A stretch of 35,902 nucleotides of DNA from Bacteroidales bacterium. GTDB taxonomy: Bacteria > Bacteroidota > Bacteroidia > Bacteroidales > UBA4181. Shown one piece after another: positions 1 through 6,938 of this stretch (positions are counted from its first letter, which is position 1; each line of letters opens with the position of its first letter). The translations under genes were made by a program, and so were the position numbers. The DNA is taken from the NCBI GenBank assembly GCA_031275285.1, contig JAISOY010000068.1, positions 1-35,902 of the forward strand. Direction: 5' to 3'. The notes under the pieces are model-generated. The model was not told where the DNA came from and searched no databases. It was given only the letters and a program-made list of their open reading frames with translations.

Positions 1-282
1 CCCAACAGTGTCAGGGCGCATATTTTCCGGTATGATTATTATCTTGCACTCGCATTGTATGTATTTGAACGGGCAGGCATCACCTCGCAGGAGCAGGTTG
101 CACTCTGCCCCCAGGCCGAGCGTATGTACCGGTTACTGGTCCAGTCGGACAATCAACTGAAAGAAATAGGTTATGAAGATATGCCGGAAGGATTTTATGA
201 GGATTTCCTCGAACGGGTGAAACAGGAAAAGATGAAACCCGAAAACCAGCAATTTCAAAGATTACAACAAATAGTCAGATAA
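1..282 (+). CDS. Transglutaminase/TPR-like protein, C-terminal fragment (5' cut by window edge)
   Basis: The reading frame is open from base 1 to the stop at 280-282, so the gene starts outside the window; the TTG at 55 is an internal Leu codon. The visible 93 residues align by eye with the C-terminus of the protein at 2257-3297. Both have a helical segment after an NSVRA or NYVNA stretch, then a GYEDMP or GYRKMP motif, then an acidic/basic helix. That paralogue carries a transglutaminase-like Cys-His motif upstream, which would lie outside the window here. The role is unknown. Its position directly before an orphan Rhs gene, with the paralogue after the cassette, suggests repeated units in a toxin locus. 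Paralogy is well supported; function is not. Confidence 0.75.
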   Translation, partial: PNSVRAHIFRYDYYLALALYVFERAGITSQEQVALCPQAERMYRLLVQSDNQLKEIGYEDMPEGFYEDFLERVKQEKMKPENQQFQRLQQIVR

Positions 283-299
283 TATTAATCTTATCAGTC

Positions 300-1280
300 A
301 TGAAAAAAATACCATTATTATTGATTACCATCCTGGGCGTCACAGGATTATTTGCACAGGACGGCAACCCCTTTGCCGAATACGGGTATCATTTTCCTGT
401 TGTTACCGCTACCAACGGACGTTTTCAGGAGATACACGACAACGAGGAAGTAGTGGTCATTGGTACGGTGTTGTTCCACACCAGCGCGGATACGGTGATG
501 GGGGAATTTGTACCCGATACCGCCATTCTACAAATTGAACCGCAAACGGTGGGGATTTGCAGGTTCCTTACACCTGACCCGTTGGCAGAAAAGTATTATC
601 ATATTTCGCCATATGCGTATGTAGCCAATAACCCTATTAAGTACATCGATCCGGACGGCAGGAAAATAGTAATTACAGGCGCATTGAGTGATGAAGCTTT
701 GCGGCAATTGCAACATAGGGCTGGTGATAGATTAACTTTGACAAAAAGTGATGATGGAAATATTACATACTCCCAAAATGGAGATGGAAAACTTAGGGGA
801 GATGCCAAACGAATAGCTGGAATGATAGATGATAATTCTATAACAGTTAATATGGGTACCACTTCTTCAAATGAAACTTCTACAGGTAATTATTTCATTG
901 GTGGAGCATTTATGGGAAATGAGGTACAAAGAGATGAAGACAATAATATCACAGTAACCGCGAATCAAGAAGTTAATCCTAATGTTTTAGGTGCTGCGGA
1001 TGAACATACGGAAACATTAGGTAAATTAACAATGCATGAAGCAACCGAAGCATATCAGGGAGCAAAAATTTCACAAAAAAAAGGAATTTCAAGTCCAAAT
1101 AGTGCTAGCCCGGGAACAGTATACCAGCGAGCACATAGACGTGCTACCCCACAAACACCAGTACATCAAGTAATGTATGATAGAGAGGGAAATCAAACAC
1201 AAAACATTAATAGTGCAGCTAGAGTTGAATGGTATGTTGAAAGAAATGGAAGAAGAAAGGTAATACAAACATTACAATAA
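300..1280 (+). CDS. Orphan Rhs-core protein with variable C-terminal, toxin-like domain
   Basis: The 326-residue product has a Sec signal peptide (residues 1-20, ending LFAQ). A short N-terminal module begins NPFAEYGY, which I recall from Bacteroidota proteins that carry only the end of an Rhs core. The Rhs core end spans residues 89-121, with TPDPLAEKYY, SPYAYVANNP and the closing DPDGR. No YD repeats are present, so this is an orphan tail and not a full Rhs shell. After DPDGR the sequence is unrelated to the core and far more AT-rich, as expected where polymorphic toxins swap C-termini. The variable part contains HEATEAY (H246, E247, E250) and later AH at 278-279, which could bind metal. 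A small lipoprotein gene starts 7 bp downstream and is the natural immunity candidate. Rhs-tail identity is firm; toxin activity is inferred. Confidence 0.75.
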   Translation: MKKIPLLLITILGVTGLFAQDGNPFAEYGYHFPVVTATNGRFQEIHDNEEVVVIGTVLFHTSADTVMGEFVPDTAILQIEPQTVGICRFLTPDPLAEKYYHISPYAYVANNPIKYIDPDGRKIVITGALSDEALRQLQHRAGDRLTLTKSDDGNITYSQNGDGKLRGDAKRIAGMIDDNSITVNMGTTSSNETSTGNYFIGGAFMGNEVQRDEDNNITVTANQEVNPNVLGAADEHTETLGKLTMHEATEAYQGAKISQKKGISSPNSASPGTVYQRAHRRATPQTPVHQVMYDREGNQTQNINSAARVEWYVERNGRRKVIQTLQ

Positions 1281-1287
1281 CATATTC

Positions 1288-1716
1288 ATGAAAAATTTTA
1301 TAAAAATAACAGTGGGGGTAATTCTTTTTTTTAGTTACTCATGTAAATCTAGCGAGAAACTGCTTAACAATGATAAAACATGGAATAATAAGATGTATGA
1401 AATAAAAAAAATAAAGGAGGAAAAATCCCTGTATATAATATATGCCATAAGAAATGATTCATTATTTAAAATTTTGACAGAAAAAATATGCCCTGAAATT
1501 ACATATTGTAATAAGATTAAAAGAGGTAAAAGTTATAATTTAGATTTACATATAACCTTTCCAACAAAAACAATTTTAGGGAAAACAGTTACTGGTGATT
1601 TTTATAGTAGAGTTGTAGGTTTAAGCTATAAAGAGGATATAATAAAACCAGAAAAAAAATCACATAATACTTTATATATTGCTGACAATTTAAAATGCTT
1701 GTGCATTGATAATTAA
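1288..1716 (+). CDS. Small lipoprotein, candidate immunity protein
   Basis: The 142-residue product has a short hydrophobic signal ending in a lipobox-like YSC with Cys19, so it is predicted to be a periplasmic or outer-membrane lipoprotein. No family is recognised. The mature part is Lys-rich and probably beta-rich, with a CLC motif near the C-terminus. It starts 7 bp after the orphan Rhs gene stop and shares its very low GC content. By the usual order in polymorphic toxin loci (toxin, then immunity), it is the likely protective partner of the upstream protein. That role rests on position only. A short unrelated lipoprotein of the same locus is the alternative. Confidence 0.55.
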   Translation: MKNFIKITVGVILFFSYSCKSSEKLLNNDKTWNNKMYEIKKIKEEKSLYIIYAIRNDSLFKILTEKICPEITYCNKIKRGKSYNLDLHITFPTKTILGKTVTGDFYSRVVGLSYKEDIIKPEKKSHNTLYIADNLKCLCIDN

Positions 1717-1788
1717 AAAAATAAACAAGGTCTACATATCAAAGGTAATGCAGGAGTGAGAGGGGGTAGATTAATAAATGTCCGTTAG
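1717..1788 (+). pseudogene. Remnant of a second toxin C-terminus
   Basis: Directly after the stop of the small lipoprotein, the same frame encodes about 23 residues ending at TAG 1786-1788. It contains KQGLHIKGNAG and then GGRLINVR. From memory this resembles the extreme C-terminus of Bacteroidota Rhs or polymorphic toxins of the KQGxHI-G...GRS type (Ntox50-like). There is no start codon and no ribosome binding site, so it is not a gene. A displaced toxin tail left by C-terminal exchange would explain it and would make the following gene its old immunity partner. The match is short and is my recollection only. Confidence 0.35.
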
Positions 1789-1791
1789 ATT

Positions 1792-2260
1792 ATGAAGTCT
1801 AAGAGGTTAAAAATCGGCTTGATATTTGTATTAGTATTTTTAATAATTAGTTCTTTTCTTATATATCTTTTAGGGAGAGAAAATATAGGTTTAGCTATTG
1901 ACCGAATAGGAGTTACAAAAAATAAATTCCATATAACCATTGATGAAAAAATAAATACTAAGGACTTATATATCTATTGGATAGGAGAAACCGAATATAC
2001 CAGAAATACAGAATACAATCAAATGTTGATTCATCACGTTGTACTACAATGTGATGTTTCTCCATCATATGGTAAAAATAAATTTATTATAAAGTATCAA
2101 GACAAAACATCCGAAAATTGGTATTTTAAAAAAACACGCTTATTCAAAACATAATTACACATTTGATTTCAAAATAGATAATGATGTTTTGATTGTAAAT
2201 TGGAGTATTAATATTTGGTATGATACAAATAATACTGAGGGTACACTAATAATAGAATGA
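1792..2260 (+). pseudogene. Membrane-anchored small protein split by a +1 frameshift in an A7 run
   Basis: The ATG at 1792 opens a 120-residue frame that stops at 2154. It has an N-terminal membrane anchor (about residues 7-27, rich in Ile, Leu, Val, Phe) and a beta-rich exterior part. At the A7 run 2128-2134, removing one A joins this frame to a second one that runs to TGA 2258-2260. The joined product would be 155 residues, and its added part has regular beta-type character (FDFKIDNDVLIVNWSI). The second frame ends in an ATGA overlap with the next gene, which strongly suggests that it is the true end. The cause may be mutation, slippage expression or a sequencing error. The function is unknown; by position it may be an orphan immunity protein for the toxin remnant just upstream. 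Confidence 0.6.
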
Positions 2261-3297
2261 TGAAAAAATGTTTTTTATATATATCTATATTATTTATTGG
2301 TATATCAGCTTTTGCTGAAGATAATGAATCAATATATTTCGATGTATACAATGAATTTTCCGATATGTTAAATGATAAACAGCCATTATGTTTTAAGCGT
2401 GCTGTGTTTATATGTGAAAATGCATTTTTTGCAAACCAATTAAACTATGAAGATTTTTGTAAGGTTATTACGGAGAAAGCATTATTTTGTGATAAACTAA
2501 ATAATGCTCTTGATTTAGAATATGTGAAAAAGGATAAGAGTAAAACTAAAATCCACGCCTCTGTATTTAAATTCATGACTGATACTATTCCCATTATAGT
2601 ACAAGATTCTATTGTTTTACTTCATATTCCATTTCATTACAACTTGGATGATTTCACAGGAGAAAAAGACTGGAGCAACATGTTTGTCATCAAACTACTT
2701 GAAACCCATAAAGGCAATTGTCATTCCTTACCTATCCTTTACAAGCTTATCTGCGAAGAAATGGGAGAACGTGCATGGTTGTCTTTTGCCCCCAACCATT
2801 TATACATCAAACTGCGAAACGAACAATCAGGCTGGTACAATACCGAATTAACGACCGGTCATTTTCCCACCGATGCATGGTTGATGGCTTCGGGTTATGT
2901 GCATATAGATGCCATTCGTAACGGGGTATATATGGATACCTTATCGCAAAAACAATCTATTGCCATGTGTTTGATCGATCTGGCAGAAGGATTTCAAAAG
3001 AAGTTCGGCAATGATTTTAATCCGGGGTTTGTGCTGAACTGTTGCGAAACTGCATTGAAGTATTATCCGAACTATGTGAATGCCCTTCTTTTACAAGCTG
3101 AAACACTAATGAAGGCATACCGGAAGCAACCGAACAAAAACACACCCGAAAACAAGCAATTACTTACACGGCTCAATGGCATGTATAGCCGTATCCACAA
3201 ACTCGGTTATCGGAAAATGCCCGACAAGATGTATCTGGAATGGCTCATGTCCTTACAGGGACAAAAGGAATATCAGAATCAGACATTGATCAATTAA
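2257..3297 (+). CDS. Secreted transglutaminase-like protein with helical C-terminus
   Basis: The 346-residue product has a Sec signal (residues 1-20, ISAFA). The core has KGNCHSLPILYKL with Cys155, then APNHLYIK with His181, then an acidic position near YNTEL (Glu197). This Cys-His-acid order is that of the transglutaminase/papain-like fold. The C-terminal third is helical and TPR-like, and matches the truncated gene at 1-282. The start overlaps the previous reading frame as ATGA, so the two are translationally coupled. Base composition changes inside the gene: the first 380 bases or so are very AT-rich like the toxin cassette, the rest is balanced. This suggests a recombination joint. The substrate is unknown. 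A peptidase or cross-linking role in the toxin locus is possible but unproven. Confidence 0.65.
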   Translation: MMKKCFLYISILFIGISAFAEDNESIYFDVYNEFSDMLNDKQPLCFKRAVFICENAFFANQLNYEDFCKVITEKALFCDKLNNALDLEYVKKDKSKTKIHASVFKFMTDTIPIIVQDSIVLLHIPFHYNLDDFTGEKDWSNMFVIKLLETHKGNCHSLPILYKLICEEMGERAWLSFAPNHLYIKLRNEQSGWYNTELTTGHFPTDAWLMASGYVHIDAIRNGVYMDTLSQKQSIAMCLIDLAEGFQKKFGNDFNPGFVLNCCETALKYYPNYVNALLLQAETLMKAYRKQPNKNTPENKQLLTRLNGMYSRIHKLGYRKMPDKMYLEWLMSLQGQKEYQNQTLIN

Positions 3298-3307
3298 ATT
3301 TATTTTT

Positions 3308-3460
3308 CATTGCTCGAGTACTCAAATAATACCGGAGCATTCATTTGATGGGGATAGTATGATGCAATATGATGTTGCTTCCACTATTGCCTATATCTTC
3401 GGATTAGAACCTCCCCAAGTCTGGATTGGCCGTCCGTTAAAGCAGGTGTTTGCCGAATAA
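3308..3460 (+). pseudogene. C-terminal remnant of a sulfatase/phosphodiesterase-type enzyme
   Basis: An open frame without a start encodes about 50 residues ending at TAA 3458-3460. It includes QYDVASTIAYIFGLEPP and then QVWIGRPLKQVF. That pattern (partner Asp, then A-T-IA-IFGLE, then WIGRP) is typical of the last 40 residues of alkaline-phosphatase-superfamily enzymes (sulfatases and type I phosphodiesterases) in Bacteroidota. The catalytic N-terminal domain is absent. The fragment is a relic, possibly from an enzyme of the neighbouring glycan locus. Frame and similarity are clear to me by eye; a profile search was not possible. Confidence 0.6.
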
Positions 3461-3720
3461 TAAATCTTATTTCGAAAATCTCCTGTTCCCCATATAACCA
3501 TGTTACAGTTCGAACATGATCTGGATTTCAATAATTTTACACCGTATTAGGAAAATCCGGAAATAAATTGTTATATTTATTGTTGCTTTATTCCGGAGAA
3601 AATATCCGGCAGGTTGTTTTATGTACCTGAAAAGATTTAATGACACATTTTGTTTTGTCGGTAAATAGATAAGGAGAGCTATATAAACAGGTTGTAGAGC
3701 TTAAACTAATTTTAAACAAA
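3461..3720. other. Intergenic stretch without a recognisable gene
   Basis: No coding frame with convincing protein character is seen on either strand. Several short inverted repeats are present, for example CCGGA/TCCGG near 3595-3610 and CATGTT/AACATG near 3501-3520. None has the stem length or T-tract of a terminator. The promoter of the rhamnosidase gene probably lies here, but I could not find a convincing TTTG/TAnnTTTG pair. Confidence 0.4.
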
Positions 3721-3813
3721 ATGAGTATGAAAATTTCCATTGCTTTGGCATCTTCCATGCCTTTTATTGCCATTGGCTTCACAGCCGGAAAAATCGAAAG
3801 CCCCCAAAAATAA
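3721..3813 (+). CDS. Short ORF (30 residues), signal-peptide-like; leader or relic
   Basis: The ORF runs from ATG 3721 to TAA 3811-3813, with internal Met codons, and encodes a hydrophobic, signal-peptide-like stretch (KISIALASSMPFIAIGF) ending KIESPQK. It stops 19 bp before the rhamnosidase ATG. One reading is the surviving N-terminus of the sulfatase-type enzyme whose C-terminus remains at 3308-3460, since sulfatases often have a signal peptide and then a KPN segment; the order here would require a rearrangement. The other reading is a translated leader that couples to the rhamnosidase. Nothing decides between them. Confidence 0.25.
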   Translation: MSMKISIALASSMPFIAIGFTAGKIESPQK

Positions 3814-3832
3814 CCATATAAAATTTAACAAC

Positions 3833-6631
3833 ATGCGATTAAGAAGATTTTTGGTATTGCCTGTTATACTGCTCGTTTCGGTCATGGCTTCATGCAATTT
3901 CGACGGCACAGGAAAAGGGAACAGAAATACGGAAGTAACATCGCTCCGGACACGTAATCTGGTCAATCCGGAAGGGGTCGATAAAGCGGTTTTCAGTTGG
4001 AAAATAGAATCCGGGGAACTGGGAGTCTTACAAAACGCTTATGAGATCGAGATAGCTTCATCCGAGAAAGCACTGGAAAAAGGCTCCGCCGATGTTTGGA
4101 GATCCGGAAAAATGATTTCGGACGAGCAACTTTTCGTAGAACCCAAAGTTAGCCTCAAATATGGAGATCTTTACTGGTGGCGCGTACGCGTATGGGACGG
4201 CAACGACAAAGTCACCGGATGGAGTGTTCCGGCCAGATTTTCGATCGGTCCCGCCCCGGGAGACTGGAAAGCCAAATGGATCACTTCGAAGTGGACGGCA
4301 GACAGTCCGATGCCGTATTTCAGGAAGGTATTCGATGCTTCGACAGGCGGTAAAAAACCTGTAAGAGCCGTGATATACTTCAGCGGCCTGGGATACGGCG
4401 ACCTCTGGTTCAATGGTGAGCTGGTAGACGAAACGCGTGTGCTCGACCCCGGCCAGACGAATTACGAACAATTTGCTTTCTATACGACCTTTGATGTAAC
4501 GCCGCAACTTCTTAAAAACGAAAATTGTATAGGTGTAATGCTCGGCGAGGGGTTTTATGCGCAAGGCAGGGTCTGGGGTCCGGGATTCAAGTACGGCGAC
4601 CCGGTGATGAGCCTGCAGATGGAATTGATATACGAGGATGGTTCACGCAAGGTGATCGTTTCGGACGAATCGTGGCAGTGGTCTCCGGGCCCGGTGTTGT
4701 ATGCGAATGTTTATGCCGGAGAGATTTATGATGCCAACAAGGAGATAAAGGGATGGTCGGAGCCCAAGACTGCTGTGGAAGGCTGGAAAAACGCCGAAAT
4801 AGCCTCATCCGGCGTTATTCCGGCACAGCTACGTCCACAAGTGATGGAGCCGATACGTTATCAGCAGGAGATCCCCGCAGTAGATATGTGGCAGGATCCG
4901 CAAGGTAACTGGATATTCGATTTCGGCGTTAATATAGCCGGGGTTCCGCGTATAACCATAAGCCAGCCACAAGGTACGCGTCTGAAAATGCGTATGGGCG
5001 AAGCGCTGAACGATGATCGGTCGGTAGACTATTCCACCACCGGAGTATTTGCCACCGGAGTGATACAGACCGATGAATATATCTGTACCGGAAAAGGAAC
5101 CGAAATATGGACTCCCCGTTTTACTTACCACGGCTACCGCTATCTCGAATTTTCGGGATCGACCACCAAACCGGAACTTTCGTGGATAAAGACCGTATTG
5201 GTACATAACGATCTGGATCGTCGGGGAGAGTTCGAGTGTGCAGACCCGCAGATAAACCGCCTGCATGAACTGGCAGTTCGTACCATGCTTGCCAATACCC
5301 ACAGCATACCTACCGACTGTCCCCACCGCGAACGTTGCGGATGGCTCGGAGACGCTCATGCTGTGGCTCCTTTCGAAAACCTCAATTTCAACATGTATAA
5401 TTTCTGGATGAAATACCTGCTGGATATAGCCTCTACCTCATCCAGGTTTGAAAAGAATACCTTGCATCAGAAACTCCATAACAACCAGTTCTACTTTACG
5501 GACAAACAGCCGGGTATCCCCCATATGATTGCTCCTGGACGCCGACTGTGCGGTGTGGCCTCGCCCGACTGGGGTACGGCGGTGGTACAGATACCCTGGT
5601 ACACCTATCTCTATTACGGCAATAAGGAACCACTCGAAATGTATTATGAGACAATGAAACAATGGGTGGATCATACCAATTACCTCACATATCACCCGAT
5701 CGATATTGAGACTACGCCCGATATAGTGGCTTACGGATTAGGAGACTGGTGTCCTCCCGGCGGCAACAGACAGATAGATTGTCCGATATCCCTGAGTTCG
5801 ACGGCATTTCATTATAACGATGCCCGTCTGGTAGCCAGGACCGCCGAATTGTTAGGTAAAACCGCCGATGTAAAGCGTTATAACGAAATGAAAGAGCGCA
5901 TAGCTGCCGCTTTTATTGAGAAATTCTATGATAAGGCAAACAAAACTTTCGGAAGCCAGACCGCTAATACCATGGCACTTGATTTCGGACTGGTTCCGGA
6001 AGGTGATGAAAAAGCCGTATCGGATGCTATAGTCCGTAATATGAAAGAAGAACGCCATAATTTCATTCATACCGGTATATTCGGATTGGGGCGTGTGGGG
6101 CAGGCTCTTTCACGTTACGGCAACGGGAGTCAGGCATGGGCTGCGTTTACCAAAAAAGGAGAAAACAGTTTCGCATATATGTGGGACAATGCGGATGCTA
6201 CCTCCCTTTGGGAAACGCTGCCTATCAGTTCACAAAGTATGGAAAAAGGTCGAAAAGCCTCTCTGAACCATCCTATGCAGGGTGTGTATGACGCATGGTT
6301 CTATGAAGATATTGCCGGTATCCGTCCCGATGAATCGGGCGCAGGTTTCAAGGTGATACGTTTTGAACCAACTGTTACCGACATGCTCCCGTGGGCGAAA
6401 GCCGCTATAGATACCCCTTATGGAAAGGCCGTCAGCGATTGGTCGAATGAAGGCGGGAAACTGACATGGAAAATAACCATTCCGGCAAATACTTCCGGAA
6501 TTGTAGCACTTCCGGATGATAAAATGATTACGGTGAATGGCGAGGCCCCGGCATTCGTAGCATCGGGACATAAGGATGGAAAAAAGCTTTATAATTTCCC
6601 GTCGGGTAATTATTTGGTGATCGTGGAATAA
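3833..6631 (+). CDS. GH78 alpha-L-rhamnosidase, lipoprotein
   Basis: The enzyme hydrolyses terminal alpha-L-rhamnose by inversion. I place the start at ATG 3833, not 3740, because it gives a proper lipoprotein signal (MRLRRFLVLP, lipobox MASC, Cys21); the upstream 31 codons have no signal character. The mature domain order is Fn3-like (about 35-140), Bac_rhamnosid_N (about 150-260), the concanavalin-like middle domain (about 330-450), the (alpha/alpha)6 catalytic domain (about 465-830) and a C-terminal beta domain. The GH78 signature DCPHRERCGWLGD places D495, E500 and D507 where Bacillus RhaB has D567, E572 and D579. E500 is the expected general acid. E794 in DATSLWETLP matches the general base. 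The total of 932 residues is normal for the family. It is convergent with the long minus-strand locus and is likely part of it functionally. Confidence 0.93.
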   Translation: MRLRRFLVLPVILLVSVMASCNFDGTGKGNRNTEVTSLRTRNLVNPEGVDKAVFSWKIESGELGVLQNAYEIEIASSEKALEKGSADVWRSGKMISDEQLFVEPKVSLKYGDLYWWRVRVWDGNDKVTGWSVPARFSIGPAPGDWKAKWITSKWTADSPMPYFRKVFDASTGGKKPVRAVIYFSGLGYGDLWFNGELVDETRVLDPGQTNYEQFAFYTTFDVTPQLLKNENCIGVMLGEGFYAQGRVWGPGFKYGDPVMSLQMELIYEDGSRKVIVSDESWQWSPGPVLYANVYAGEIYDANKEIKGWSEPKTAVEGWKNAEIASSGVIPAQLRPQVMEPIRYQQEIPAVDMWQDPQGNWIFDFGVNIAGVPRITISQPQGTRLKMRMGEALNDDRSVDYSTTGVFATGVIQTDEYICTGKGTEIWTPRFTYHGYRYLEFSGSTTKPELSWIKTVLVHNDLDRRGEFECADPQINRLHELAVRTMLANTHSIPTDCPHRERCGWLGDAHAVAPFENLNFNMYNFWMKYLLDIASTSSRFEKNTLHQKLHNNQFYFTDKQPGIPHMIAPGRRLCGVASPDWGTAVVQIPWYTYLYYGNKEPLEMYYETMKQWVDHTNYLTYHPIDIETTPDIVAYGLGDWCPPGGNRQIDCPISLSSTAFHYNDARLVARTAELLGKTADVKRYNEMKERIAAAFIEKFYDKANKTFGSQTANTMALDFGLVPEGDEKAVSDAIVRNMKEERHNFIHTGIFGLGRVGQALSRYGNGSQAWAAFTKKGENSFAYMWDNADATSLWETLPISSQSMEKGRKASLNHPMQGVYDAWFYEDIAGIRPDESGAGFKVIRFEPTVTDMLPWAKAAIDTPYGKAVSDWSNEGGKLTWKITIPANTSGIVALPDDKMITVNGEAPAFVASGHKDGKKLYNFPSGNYLVIVE

Positions 6632-6938
6632 CCTCTGTTATTATCCTGTCGCATTTGTTTTGCCGGTTATCCGGATTTTTCGTCTTATTGGGTATATCGA
6701 TTTTCATCGTAGAGATTACGGATATCCCAACTTTCATGACAAATTTTTCGGCAGCAGACTGAAACAGGGAAAACCTTCCTCAAAAAGAATCTGAAAAATT
6801 CTAAAAGACATGATTGAAAGACAATTTCTAACGAGAAAACAGAAAGCCCATAAAAGACAATAAACCTTAAAGTTATATTATCCTATACAGGCTTCTAAAC
6901 GTAATAAACAGATAACTTTTACCTGATCACTTCAGTGA
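6632..6938. other. Convergent intergenic region
   Basis: This lies between the rhamnosidase stop and the stop of the minus-strand GH36-like gene. No gene is seen. A weak plus-strand hairpin, CCGG-TTAT-CCGG followed by ATTTTTCG (about 6663-6683), might end the rhamnosidase transcript, but the stem is only 4 bp. A palindrome ATCACTTCAGTGAT (6926-6939) touches the end of the minus-strand gene and lacks a T-tract. Confidence 0.4.

Noticed and set aside
3740-3832. Upstream extension of the rhamnosidase frame
   Set aside because: It would bury the lipoprotein signal at residue 32 and it overlaps the 30-codon ORF; the ATG at 3833 is preferred.
4058-6737. Several long minus-strand and alternate-frame ORFs under the rhamnosidase gene
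   Set aside because: They are shadows of a well-supported GH78 frame, with low-complexity or Arg/His/Cys-rich composition and no motif or signal.
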